From: Botryotinia globosa
Lineage: Eukaryota > Ascomycota > Leotiomycetes > Helotiales > Sclerotiniaceae
Reading direction: 5' to 3'
Assembly (NCBI GenBank): GCA_014898425.1
Contig: RCSZ01000009.1
Coordinates: 1,736,001-1,800,000 of the forward strand
DNA length: 64,000 nucleotides
Part shown: positions 38,591 through 50,240 of the stretch, piece by piece
How positions within the stretch are numbered: position 1 is the stretch's first letter
How the letters are laid out: every line of letters begins with the position of its first letter
The notes under the pieces: model-generated
Database searches by the model: none
What the model was told of the DNA's origin: nothing
Seen by the model: the letters and a program-made list of their open reading frames with translations, nothing else
Program-made: the position numbers and the translations under genes

Positions 38591-39046
38591 TAATTACTTA
38601 AATTCTTTCTTAGAATAATACGTAGAGTGGGTGGAAATTTTGGACGAGGATGTGAGGGATTGCTGTGACGGTTTATGTTATGGAGGGATGGATGGATGCC
38701 TTTGGTAATTGATGATGTATCTGTGTAAAGAGATTGAGGAATATCTATAGTTATGTCGATACATCTCCGCGTTCACAACTCCGATTCACAACTCCTATCA
38801 CTCCCCAGTGTATATATAAATATATATATAATGTAGAAGGAAGGTATCGTACCCGATTTAGATAATATCAATCCCCAATTCCCCAAAACGATAATTGAAC
38901 AAATAATCACAGAATCAATCAAATAAGCATCCTCATCAGTCAACACGATAGCGTGGTCAGAGCATGTAACAAAAAGGGTGGGAAGAAGATTGTAGGATAA
39001 AAACACACACGAAAAGATCAAACAAGCAAAAAGAATGTTAAAATAG

Positions 39047-39165
39047 ACATACAACAGTGGGGATTCGCTGGTGGTCACCCACCCAACTACTAATCCACCG
39101 ATCTGAAGCTTGTGTATGGCAGAGCGGACGGGATGCCCAATTCTCTTCAGTCTATGGTCGTATGT
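39047..39165 (-). rRNA. 5S ribosomal RNA
   Basis: The minus strand from 39165 to 39047 (119 nt) begins ACATACGACCATAGACTG and has CATCCCGTCCGCTCTGCCAT, then TTAGTAGTTGGGTGGGTGAC, CACCAGCGAATCCC, and ends GTTGTATGT. This is the fungal 5S rRNA sequence almost base for base as I know it from Neurospora-type genes, including the internal control region. The 5' and 3' ends can pair (ACATAC/GTATGT). A T-rich run follows downstream on the minus strand as a polymerase III terminator. It is a lone copy among non-ribosomal DNA, as is usual for dispersed 5S genes of Pezizomycotina. Confidence 0.94.
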
Positions 39166-39871
39166 GATGGAGTTGTGGTTGTGTGAGATTATATTTAGAA
39201 GAACAATGTAAGGTGAGAAGTGAGAGTGGCTGCTTTGGGTTTGGATTTTGGCGAGTGAGCGAGTATTTTATTGTATGATTTATATTAGATTGCTCTTTCT
39301 TTAATCTAAATCTAAATTTCTGATATCCATAGCAGACGTGTTATTTTCATTCCGCTTGGGTTGTCATTCATAATTATTCTATGGAAGAAGTAGATTGATT
39401 GATTGATTGACTGATTTAGTTGCTGGTATAGTAAAACTCTCTAGATATTTAACATTCGCATGTAATAAACCTCGCTTAACAATTTTCTATCCCTCCTACG
39501 ATCTTACGATAATTACTCTACCAATGAGCCCGGATTACTAATTATCAATCGAAATAAATATAGATGTTTCGGTAATTCGTATGTCTATTTTGGTACGCGT
39601 GAGTTTGTGGTTGGATCTATGTATGTATATACTTATGTATAGGTATGCATAGGTATTTCATGAGAATGAAAAAATGAAGAAGAAAGCGAGAAAAAATTAA
39701 GCGAGAAATCGCACTCTGGACTCGTAGGGGAAGTTGGGTGAGCTGGGTGAACTGCATGAGCTGCAAGAGGGGATTCTGGTTTCTTAGGATTATTATTTGA
39801 TGATTGATATTATAGGGGAAGGGAAGGGAAGAGAAAAGGGAATGAGAAGGATGATTTGTATTTGTATACAA

Positions 39872-40025
39872 GAGGAGGAGGAGGAGGAGGAGGAAGAAGA
39901 AGAAGAAGAAGAAGAAGAAGAAGAAGAAGAAGAAGAAGAAGAAGAAGAAGAAGAAGAAGAAGAAGAAGAAGAAGAAGAAGAAGAAGAAGAAGAAGAAGAA
40001 GAAGAAGAAGAAGAAGAAGAAGAAG
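39872..40025 (+). repeat. (GAG/GAA)n trinucleotide array
   Basis: About 154 bp of uninterrupted purine triplets: first several GAG, then roughly 45 GAA. It creates spurious long frames in all three plus frames (poly-Glu, poly-Arg) and poly-Leu on the minus strand. It is a classic triplex-forming purine tract. Confidence 0.95.
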
Positions 40026-42040
40026 ATATATTAGAGAAAAGTTAATCAAATTTCAAAACGCAATGGAAGTAGTAACTTGCAGGCGAGCAAAGCGAAGCGA
40101 ACTGAAATGAAATGAGATATAGAGAATTGTAACGAATAGAAGAAAAAGAAGAAAGAAAAAGTTGCTAGGGGTTGAGAAGAAAGGATTTATTTCTTAATAC
40201 ACTGTTTCTGTACTCTTGATTTATTTATTCATTTTTGATTAGATCTTTCTCTCTGTTCATTCATCACCTTATTCAACCATCTTAATTGTCTCATCCAAAT
40301 CCAAATCCATATGTCCCTATATCCCCTCCAACTCATGTACACACATATATACACACATATATCCCAAGCATCTCATACAAACCCCAACCCTTCACCTCCC
40401 CTCCCGTCCTCTCCTCTTTTTAGCCACTTACTACCAGAAAATAAAATACAATCAAAAGCATGTACCTACTCACTTACATCCCTCCTCCCCATTCTTTCCC
40501 CCCCCCAAACCCCTTTACAAAAAAATACAAAAGAAACAGAATTCAAACATACAATAATAGTAATAGTAGTAATAGTAATAATAATGCCCCTAATCCTCTA
40601 TAGACTATAAGTTCTACCCCTTTACAATTTCAAAATTATTCATTCTAGGTTCTGAATATCAAATTAAAGATTCGATCTTTTGTATACTTAGTTTTTATAT
40701 ACTTAATATATATATATGTATATATACTAATATAATAAAATTATAATTCTTTTATTTCTTCATCTATTTATTTATTTATTTATTTATTTATTTATTCATT
40801 CATTCATTCATCCCCATCCATCTCAACCCCCCTAAAAAGAATAATAAAATATCAAATGAATCCCTCCTCCCCCCCTTTCCCCCTTCCCCTACAAAAAAAT
40901 AAAAAAATACTCAACTAATCCACCCTCCATTCATTTTTTCACCTATTCATATACAAACAATACCTCATTAGCCCCTCCCACAAATCACAAATTATAAATC
41001 ACTAATTACCTTCCCTATTCTATCTCATTTTTTCCTATCCTATCCCATCTCATCCCATCTAATTTTATCCCATTTCACCATCTCATTCCATTCCACCATA
41101 CCACCATTCCACTACTCACCATCCCACCATCCCATTACAAATCCAACTCAACTAATCAACCTCAAATAAAAACAAAAACAACTCAAAACTCAAAATACAA
41201 AACCCAAAGTACAAATCTAAATTCAATCTACTAATTAATACATATCAATACCACACTATATAAAATCGCATAAAATCTTATAAACTAATCATTTATTCCC
41301 TTTATAATAACCCCTATATATATATTGAAGAGTTATATATATAACCCCTATATAAGAACTATTAAAAGAATCAATCTTAGCTATTATCTATAGCTAAAAA
41401 AGACTAACTATAAAGGCCTTTTGTTAATATAGGATATAATTCAAATATTCGACCGAATAACCCCGAGATTATTAAGGGCTAATCTCTTAGTAATTAATAA
41501 GAAGTTAATATTAGTAGAATTTAATTCTAGAATTATTAACTTAGTTTATAATAAACTTATAATTAATAATATTATGAAAAGAAATATTAATAGAATTATA
41601 ATATTAGAATTCTAGAAAAGTAAATTATAAATAGCTGAATATACTCTGAATAAATTAGAATATAAGATTAATTTCGAGTAGAATTGTATGAACAAGGGAA
41701 TTCACTACAAAGGGAATTCACTTCAAAGGAATGATTTCAATACAACAAAGGCAACTACATTGAAAGGATTAAGCGAATGTGAGACTAGCTCTTTCAGTAG
41801 TGTCTATATGAGGCCTACTACTTTCCCACTTAGCTAGCTCTTTAGATAGAATACAATTAGATATATAGGACCTACATTACGTAGGTGCTACGTCTTTCGT
41901 ATCCTTCTCGAATCAATAAGAATCCAATATATCTGTTTATATAATCTCTTATTAAGACTATCAGACTCTTCCTAGTATACTCCCTACTACTGAGCTCTAA
42001 TACCTTTCTGAAACTTATTATAACTTAAGTTAATTTTTAT
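40026..42040. other. low-complexity and AT-rich intergenic block
   Basis: First C-rich then AT-rich sequence with TTTA/TTCA runs near 40,767-40,812. From about 41,300 to 42,000 it is repeat-like: two near-copies of AAAGGGAATTCACTNCAAAG lie at about 41,692-41,730. On the minus strand near 42,010-41,985 GGTATTAGAGCTCAGTAGT resembles a retrotransposon primer-binding site for initiator tRNA after mutation. It is possibly an LTR-element relic, unproven. Confidence 0.4.
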
Positions 42041-42206
42041 ATATTTACTATATTTACTATATTTACTATATTTACTATATTTACTATATTTACTATATTT
42101 ACTATATTTACTATATTTACTATATTTACTATATTTACTATATTTACTATATTTACTATATTTACTATATTTACTATATTTACTATATTTACTATATTTA
42201 CTATAC
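42041..42206. repeat. 9-bp minisatellite (TACTATATT)n
   Basis: About 18 tandem copies of a 9-bp unit with almost no variation. Because nine is a multiple of three, it gives a Ser-Lys-Tyr repeat on the minus strand that is not a gene. Confidence 0.95.
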
Positions 42207-42692
42207 AATATTATATCATAATATCCTCTCATATACTAAAAGACAAAACCATATACTACAAATAAATATTCGCATAAGACATAGTAATTAAATAAAACTC
42301 ATAAATTTTACAACTTGATATGGAATTTGAATTTGAATTTGATTTTTATTTTCAGAGCTGGGTATTATTTATGAAGCATGAAGCATGAAGCATGATAATG
42401 TCTGTACGCAAAATATAATACAATACAGTACAATCCAATATTGTAATCCTACAAAGCATACTCACACTCGAGGCATCACCCCCGATATCCCCATGTTTTC
42501 CAAGCCTAGCCTAGCCTAGCCGAGCTTATCAGACAATATTTCGCTGATGAAATGACGACGTGAGTATTGTACAGTGTACACGAGGTATCTCCCCCCACCC
42601 ATACATCACACACCACACATCACCTATTCGTAATGATCATACAGGGTCTACTCACCCTCTTAAGTTTTACCTCTCCTTCCTCATCATTCTCA
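42207..42692. other. intergenic 3' of TIM54
   Basis: AT-rich then mixed sequence with small repeats (GAAGCAT x3 near 42,374-42,393, CCTAG x3 near 42,505). No gene is seen. Confidence 0.5.
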
Positions 42693-44189
42693 TTATTCAT
42701 TTTCCTCTCCCTCATTTCCTTGTTCCCATGGTTTCTTTTCCTTGTCACCTGCAAACCAACTTATTCCAGAACGTCCCAAACTTCTCAATCCACCTTTAAT
42801 CCATCCCTCGACCTCCTCTTCACCAACTACGATCTTTTTCGCCTTTTCTTCATCTTCAGCTGTCAATTCAGCTTTACGCATTCGAGATGCGATTCTCTGA
42901 TCCAAAACAACGGGCTCTAACCATGTTCTCTCTGGATCCGTAGGAGTACGAGTGCGAATGGATTTATGCCATTCTTTCTCTTCTTCTTGGAGAAGGGTGG
43001 CTTGTTCTGATTCTGGAGATTCGGATTCCGTAGATTCGGACGAGGGATTAGCATCGTGATAGGGACGATAGGTAGCGAGAATGATGGCAGCTGTGTCACG
43101 ACCGATTTGATCGGCGAGATGACGACGATTAAGAAAGCGACGGAGACGGGTGGGGGTATTGAGGAAACCAAGGATATGAGGGAATGAGATTGCGGCCGAA
43201 GGGTCTAGTTCTGCGGGGCAAGATGAAGGGAGAGTTGCGGATGCGTATTCTGAGGTTGAGATGAAGGGGGGTAAGTGTGATGGTTTTTCTTTCTTTTCCT
43301 CCGCTGGGGTTTCTTCAGGACTTGGGGTGGTAGTAGATGATGCATCTTCGGGTTTAGAGGAATCGCTATTAGTGCTTGTGTGGATCGTTTTTCCTAGGAG
43401 GGAATCGACTGGACTTTCGGCTTCCGAGGTTGGAGCTGGGGTGTCTGCTACTTCTGGGCTTCCTTCCACAGGTTTAGGGGGTTCGGTTAATGGACCTAAC
43501 CAACCCTCATGTACACCCCTGATATATTCTTTCCACGTGTGTCGTCCAAGTACTATATCACCCCTTGGCCCATCAAACTCCTTAATTCCAGCATTCTTCC
43601 TTGTCGATAAAATAGGATCCTGTCCCTCTCGACTCTCCTCAAATGGTAATCTTGCATTTCGAATCTTCTCCGCCAATTCCGCTCGAATATCACCCTCTTT
43701 CCTCCCCTGTATAAATTCCCAATCCAAACCTGAAGCTACCAGTATCGGCTTAACATATTCCTTGAAGTGATCTTGCGCAACCCGTAATCCGTCAGTTGGA
43801 GGTCCTTCGAGGAAAACCGTAAGTTTCCTTGGCATAGTACGAGAATCCCCTAAAGGCTCTTTCGCAATGTGTTCCACCAATTTACACCATTTCCTCTGCG
43901 CTCTCTTCTTTTCTCTCTTGTCGTAGATGACGGCTGCTGTGAAAGATCCAGTAATGGAGAGGAATATCATCCAATTGCGGGAGGGAACTCTAGGTCTAAA
44001 GTTTTCGCCGAATCCTAGGTATTTCCACATAGGATTGGGTGGTTTTTGTTTCGCCGCAGCCTTTGCATCGACTTTAACTTCTGCATTTGCAGTCGAAGCT
44101 GGCTTCTAAGATCCTGTTAGTTTAAGCTCTCCATATAAATCTCCTTGGAGGGAAATTACCTCTGCGTCGGGCACTTTCGCGTCTGACAT
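42693..44189 (-). CDS. TIM54: Mitochondrial inner-membrane import subunit TIM54
   Basis: Two exons: 44189..44160 and 44105..42693, giving 480 aa. The intron is 54 bp, GT-AG. The start reads MSDAKVPDAE, joined to KPASTANAEVKVDAKAAAKQ, then PPNPMWKYLGFGENFRPRVP. One membrane segment follows at about residues 55-71 (WMIFLSITGSFTAAVIY), then a basic flank (DKREKKRAQRKWC), as in the N-anchored family. RKLTVFLEGPPTDGLRVAQD and YVKPILVASGLDWEFIQGR are strong family matches. A Ser/Thr/Pro/Glu-rich insert lies in the middle (about 240-300). TIM54 is a subunit of the TIM22 complex that inserts carrier proteins into the inner membrane. Confidence 0.95.
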
Positions 44190-46649
44190 TATGGAGGAGT
44201 GGGTGTATATCTCTCCCAACCGTGAGACTGAAATTTGAGTGCTCCTTTGTGTTTTGAGCAATTGCTCTTGGATATATCACTGCTTGATCAATATTTCTTT
44301 GCTGGAGTTGAATCTTTTTCAGAACGCCGGACAAATCTTTCGCCGACGGCACGTGATGAGAGCGTGGTTCTTATCGATAAGACGCAGAGGGATGGTTTGG
44401 TCTTGGCATTTTGGAGATCCGAACTCGCAAGGCCGGATAAAGAAAGGGCTGCATTTTCCGTCCACAGTCCACCATGAGATAGATCCATTGTACCAGTGGA
44501 CGCGATTCAAAGTATCTATCTCACTACAATTCAACCATGTTGTTTGTTATGATGATACCTCCCATGATCACACATTATACACTTTTACTCTGTACTGTAG
44601 TCTTTGTAAAGTGATTCATGTTGGCGCCGGGTAAAGGGACAAGGCGATTCCCGCTCCCGTTGTGGCGGTATCAATATAAAAAGGGTAGCGGGTTGGTTAA
44701 CGCAACGGATCGAATACTTTAGTCTTCACCGGGTCACTGCTATGATCTATCATCGGAGAGGCCCATGAACCTTGATTTTACAACACGATTGGAATTGATG
44801 AGATGAGATTGACAAGTAAAGTCCAGTGAAGCAAAGTCAAGCAGAGTCAAGGAGAGTCAGGTCAGGTAATATAAAGCTAACAAGTCGTAACCAAAAGCCA
44901 ACTTTTTCAATAAGCCACCAAACTTTCTTACCAGATGTGTTTCTTGTGGTGGGGGGATCCAATTCTCCCATTCTACCGCTGCGTAATAAGGTGTCGCACG
45001 TATTGCACCTAAGCAGTAGTGCAAAGCAAGTATTGGGACAGTTCATGCTCATGCTCAGACTCAGACTCAGACTCAGACAATCCAAAAAGGCGTAGCAAAC
45101 TAATGAAAAGTAAGCTGCCACCCTACATGAGAGATGCTGATTACGCAGAGAATGGGTGGTGGAAAATGCTGGACGGGCTTTTTCTGCTGGTGACATGACA
45201 TTACATTTCCCGTTTTCCCCATCCCCATGAGCCCAGCCGATGCATCTCCTTGTTATTCCTCTATGTTCTGCGACCACCACACACAACTTTGCAAGGGAAG
45301 CGTGTGTTGTGCCGAGAGATGCGGAGACCACACAGTGAAGCCAGTTGTCAATACAATATAATGAATGGCATGATACAATAATAGAGTGGAATACGACAGA
45401 ATATTGGGAATTGAATGGGAAAGGGGAAGAGGAAGAGGAAGAGGAGGGGGTGGTTTTCATCTGATTTTTATTTTCCATCACTTCATTCCATTCGAGGTTC
45501 CTATGTAGTGAGTGACTGGTCAGATTCAGTACGGAGGACAAGAAAGATATCAGACGAAGAAGGGAGCTCATAGAGACAAACGATTTGATTCAAGTAATTA
45601 TTGTAAACTTGGAACTGCGTGTGTTGATCTCTTATCGAACCTTCTATTTTTATAATAACAAAGCTAGAATCCTAGAGATCCCATCCATCCATCCCCTTGA
45701 ATAGATGCATTAATCTATTCTGGGAAAAGCTTATCAACACGTGATATCAAAGTGATGGATCATGGAAAGCTTGGTATGTGGTGAATGAAATGAATATGAA
45801 TAATAAGTGAGGGAGGGAGAGAATGAAGGAAGGAAGGAAGGAGTTGCTCATCCCCCGGAATTGAAGGGTAAAGGATCTCTTTTCGTGCTTCCTTCCACGA
45901 CCTCCTTGTCCATCCTCGTGATTTTACACCACCACAAAGAGCATGGATGGATAGCATCGGAAATTCGGTAGGAGAGGAGAACAGAGCCACACACATCAAT
46001 TTTCAGACGGCAAGAGCGAGAGCGAGAGCGACGCAACTCCACTTGCATTTTTACTTTTACTTTTTTGGCTCTGGGCTGGGATAATGGTACCTTTTTTGGC
46101 CTAGGATATACGGAGGATGGGATAAGAGCTCCATGGACGAATAGCTGTGAGCTATTAGCCAGTAGCTAGTAGCTATTACATGTAGCATCATACTGTGGAA
46201 AATGAGGGAAGTAGGTTTAAGTAAGGGAGGAGAAACAAGAAATGGGAGTGAGTGAGGGAAGGAAGGAAAGGAAAGGAAGGAAAGGAAAGGAAAGGAAAGT
46301 TAATGATGTAGTAGGATGAGCGTAGAAGAGTAGAAGAATGGATAGTTGATTGTAGAAAGAATGTAACGTATGTAGGTAGGTATGTATACCTTGGTACTAG
46401 ATAATAGATCGTCAATGATACAGGTGTGAGTAGGTAGGTACTAGGTCAAACAAAGAACGTAGTATGTACACTTTAGATGTTCTCATACAAGATGATGTAT
46501 TAGGTGGGTAGGTATGTAGGTATGCTTTGATGGTGTTGAGGGGAACTCCTTTGATTCATTCATTCATTCATTCATATACACAGACCTACATAGCTATCTA
46601 CATGCCAATACGTACTAGGTATATTATTTACTCATCTCTCTGTATGTAC
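44190..46649. other. intergenic upstream of TIM54
   Basis: About 2.5 kb without a supportable gene. It has AGGAA-type purine runs near 46,256-46,298, CTCAGA units near 45,046-45,078 and GGTAGGTA units near 46,372-46,442. The 244-codon minus-strand frame at 45571..44837 is Ser/Leu-rich and not protein-like. Confidence 0.45.
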
Positions 46650-46850
46650 CTAGTGGTGGTAGTGGTAGTGGTAGTAGTGGTAGTCGTAGTAGAAGTAGTA
46701 ATGGTAGTAGTATTAGTAATATTATTAGTAATAATACTAGTAGTAATAGTACTAATAGTAACAATACTCGTGGTCATAGTACCTAGGTAGTAACCGTAGT
46801 AATAGTAATAATAGTAGCTGTAGTAATAATAATAATATTATTATTCTACT
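46650..46850. repeat. GTA/GTG-type trinucleotide array
   Basis: Imperfect triplets TAG, TGG and TAA run from about 46,652 to 46,845, interrupted once by ACCTAGGTAG at 46,781. They give a false Val-rich frame. Confidence 0.85.
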
Positions 46851-46908
46851 CATTATGACTTGACTTGGAGAAGCGTGGGATAGAAAATGAGAAGGAAATG
46901 CGAGGAAG

Positions 46909-47316
46909 ACTAATATACTAATATACTAATATACTAATATACTAATATACTATATACTAATATACTAATATACTAATATATCAATATACTAATATACTAA
47001 TATACTAATATACTAATATACTAATATACTAATATACTAATATACTAATATACTAATATACTAATATACTAATATACTAACATATTAATATACTAAATAA
47101 TATATCAATATACTAATATACTAACATATCGATATACTAATATACTAATATACTAATATACTAACATATTAATATACTAAATAATATATCAATATACTAA
47201 TATACTAACATATCGATATACTAATATATCAATATACTAATAACATACTAACATACAAATATACAAATATACTAATAATATACTAACATACTAATATATC
47301 AATATATAAATAAATC
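46909..47316. repeat. 8-bp minisatellite (ACTAATAT)n
   Basis: About 400 bp of an 8-bp unit, clean on the left and increasingly variant on the right (ATATCAAT, ACATATTA). A higher-order repeat is visible: the pattern CATATTAATATACTAAATAA recurs at about 47,081 and 47,165. Confidence 0.92.
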
Positions 47317-47328
47317 CTACGTTATCAA

Positions 47329-47383
47329 TACTAGGAATACTAGGAATACTAGGAATACTAGGAATACTAAGAATACTAGGAAT
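47329..47383. repeat. 10-bp minisatellite (TAGGAATACT)n
   Basis: About five to six tandem copies of a 10-bp unit, directly after the 8-bp array and with a different sequence. Confidence 0.9.
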
Positions 47384-48313
47384 GCATGGAAAACCACATC
47401 CATCCAATCCAACCAATCACATTAATTCCTCACACTTTCCTCAAGATCAAGCGAATTAATGGTAAGCTCATCCACGGCTCTTGCTTTTTTTCCCCTACAG
47501 TTTGAAATGCCCGCAAAAATTGGATCACCCACCTAAATTCTCTCTCCTACTTCTTTTCCTCACCAAATCTCTACCTACGAACTCTGTACACCAAAATCAC
47601 ATACAACAACTTCTCTGGTAAGCAAATACCCAAATACTCTCTCCTCCTCCCACGGTATCTTCATATCAATTCCTCGTATATCGAACCTCAATAATCTATC
47701 ACTCTTGAGAACGCGCTTTTATTTATATATAAAAAGTCGAGTTTCATTGAGTATTCGATCTATTGCTACTGGGCTTCTTTCTCAAAATACCCAAATACAA
47801 TTGCTTCTCTTTTCAACTTCATCGGCGCGTCATTCATCTCTTTGCGTCGCGATATCACTTCAAACTTACTACCACGACTCCGACTACAACTACGACTACT
47901 ACTACGACTACCACCACCACCACTCATAATACTAAGAACACTTTCACTGATTCCACTTCTTCGCGTTTTAGATCAACCACTACAGTTAATAACTGTCGTC
48001 ACTTTATAAATCCATTTAGATGTAAGTCTTCCCTTTCATTTCCATCTTTCATCACTTTCAAACTCCACGTCGCGAGGAAGTTATTACCTTTGCGACTGCA
48101 TTCACCTCTCGAGACAAAATTACTCCAACACCTTCATAACGCGCTATCACCACCAAATTGTCAACCACTTGCTCGTCCATTTTGTCCACCTTGTCCTCAA
48201 CCACAACCACTTTTCATACTCATCGTCGCACATTTATTACGGTCGCATAAACATTTCAATCAATCGTACTGACTTTAATTCTTCTCAATTAGACCCATTT
48301 CACATCATTCAAC
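47384..48313 (+). promoter_or_regulatory. NHP6 promoter and long 5' leader with probable intron
   Basis: Pyrimidine-rich sequence typical of strong fungal promoters precedes NHP6. A GTAAGT donor at 48,022 and a TACTGAC branch region followed by TTCTCAATTAG (acceptor ending 48,292) would define a 271-bp 5' UTR intron. The 169-codon frame at 47,763 has poly-Thr from a CGA/CTA triplet run and is not a gene. Confidence 0.5.
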
Positions 48314-48845
48314 ATGCCAAAGGAAAAGGCTCCCAAGCGTGCTGCCAAGAAGACCGAGAAGAAGAAGAAGGGTATGTTAATTCTTCCTCGTGAACTGTCT
48401 CTCACGCAATCTCATGGACTGACTCGTTCTTCACTAGATCCCAACGCACCCAAGCGTGGACTTTCTGCATACATGTTCTTCGCCAACGAACAACGTGATA
48501 ACGTTCGTGAGGAGAACCCCGGAATCTCTTTCGGTATGATCTCCTTCCTATACCTCACTCCTATATCACACTCACAATGGCATCACTAACACCACACACA
48601 CTTATAGGTCAAGTCGGAAAGGTTCTCGGTGAACGCTGGAAGGCTTTGAACGAGAAGCAAAGAGGTCCTTATGAGGAGTCTGCTGCCAAAGATAAGAAAC
48701 GTTACGAAGAGGAGAAGGCCACTTACAACGTAAGTCTTACAGTGCGTATCAATCATGCTATCAAAGCAGAAATTTAATTGCAAGGAAACACGGGACTAAA
48801 CAATACATTTTACAGGCCGATGCTGAGGAGGAAGAGTCTTCTTAG
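48314..48845 (+). CDS. NHP6: Non-histone HMG-box protein NHP6
   Basis: Four exons: 48314..48371, 48438..48533, 48608..48729 and 48816..48845, giving 101 aa. Introns are 66, 74 and 86 bp, GT-AG. The N-terminus is basic ([19 protein letters not shown]), joining to [20 protein letters not shown]. One HMG box spans about residues 20-92, with [20 protein letters not shown] and [10 protein letters not shown] short acidic end (DAEEEESS) follows. NHP6 bends DNA without sequence specificity and assists FACT and promoters in the nucleus. Intron-rich structure for such a short gene, and the biased codons, suggest high expression. Confidence 0.97.
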
Positions 48846-49865
48846 AGATTTCTTTAATCACTCAAACTTTCAATCACTTCATCTCGACAAATGATAGTCT
48901 TGATAGCTACCTATCCGACCATCACTATCAAAGATGACATAATCATACAAGTTGGGAGGTTCTCCGGGGTTATCTTTTCTGCTTTTCATTTGGGCTGGGG
49001 TGTTATGTTTTGACAGGGGAACGGGATGATCAACTTGTGCACTTGTTGCCGTTTTCCTTTTCGTATCGGATGATGATCTTGCGGTATCGTTTTTTGCTAT
49101 CGACGGATTTTTTATGATGTGGTCTGGTCTCGTCTAGGTGAAAGTCTAGGTCAAAGTCTAGGTCTGTCTAGATAGGTCTGGGACAAGAGATAAGATCATG
49201 GTAAATTTCTACAACCAATTGCGTGTAACAATGATATCGTTTGTATTCTACATGTTGCCATTTGATTTTATGAATTTGTGATTTTAAGTGTGATGTGATG
49301 TTGTGCTTGAGATGTGAATAATAATATATTGTTGAGAAAACCAAGCTCTTTCAAAATGTAAGGGGGAATGTAATTAGAGGTTGGTACTTGTACTCGCCAC
49401 TTTCCACTTGCTACTTGCGAAACGAAACGGGCGAAACGGAAAGGAGGGATGGAAGGAGATTGGAGATTCGAGATTGGAGATTGGAGATTGGAGATTGGAG
49501 ATTCGAGATTCGAGATTCGAGACTCGAAGGATCCGAGACATTTTTTGCCTTGGAGCCTTGTGAGGAGTGAAGTGAGCGAGCTGAATCTGAAGTGGAGTGG
49601 GGAGGTGGGTGTGGAGTTAGTTGATATTGATTATTGATATTGATTATTGATGTGATTATTTGTTTGTTTGTTTTTTGTGTTTGTTTTTTGTGTTTTGAGG
49701 GATTTTGGGGGGATTTTTGAGGGGGATTGGAGAGGGATTGGAGAGGGATTGAGGTGGAGATGGAGGGATTGAGGGGATGAAGATTAGACGGGAGATGAAA
49801 AGAGAGAGGAGAGCTTGTGGGAAAGGCTGGCTGAGCAAAATGGGAAAAAACTGTATGCTGGCTTA
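48846..49865. other. 3' region of NHP6 and low-complexity DNA
   Basis: NHP6 3' UTR, with GTCTAGGT units near 49,132-49,165. Then GAGATTGGA/GAGATTCGA units at about 49,461-49,523 and GGGATTGGAGA units near 49,723-49,775. No gene is supported; the long Ser/Pro/Gln-rich minus-strand frame through 49,411-50,577 is a by-product of these repeats. Confidence 0.6.
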
Positions 49866-50007
49866 CTTGTTTGTTTGTCTGTTTGTCTGTTTGTCTGTTT
49901 GTCTGTTTGTCTGTTTGTCTGTTTGTCTGTTTGTCTGTTTGTCTGTTTGTCTGTTTGTCTGTTTGTCTGTTTGTCTGTTTGTCTGTTTGTCTGTTTGTCT
50001 GTTTGTT
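49866..50007. repeat. 8-bp minisatellite (TTTGTCTG)n
   Basis: About 17 tandem copies of an 8-bp unit, near perfect. The unit has no stop in any plus frame, so three overlapping false Cys/Val/Leu-rich frames of over 100 codons appear. Confidence 0.95.
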
Positions 50008-50208
50008 TGTATGCGTTTTTCGAAAGTGGATATGTATATCTACTTCTCTGGTCGTATCTTTATTTTTGGGGCTGGGAGGGAGGGAGGAAGGGACGGAGGG
50101 AAAGGGAGGGGAGGCGGAAAGATTGATAGATGGTGGGATTGGATTGGATGGTAGTGGATGGTGCGGTGTGGTGTGCGAGGGGTGGTAGGAGGTGAGAGGG
50201 GATGTCTT

Positions 50209-50240
<32 letters not shown>

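Noticed and set aside
38773..39078. 101-codon minus-strand hydrophobic frame
   Set aside because: It overlaps the 5S rRNA gene and AT-rich DNA; no family resemblance.
39797..40110. poly-Glu, poly-Arg and poly-Leu frames
   Set aside because: They are products of the GAA/GAG array.
41987..42232. Ser-Lys-Tyr repeat protein
   Set aside because: It is a reading of the 9-bp minisatellite and has no non-repeat domain.
44837..45571. 244-codon minus-strand frame
   Set aside because: Ser/Leu-rich, low-complexity, no recognisable motif, and it overlaps repeat runs.
46909..47383. CRISPR-like array
   Set aside because: Units are contiguous 8- and 10-bp tandems without unique spacers, in a eukaryotic nuclear genome.
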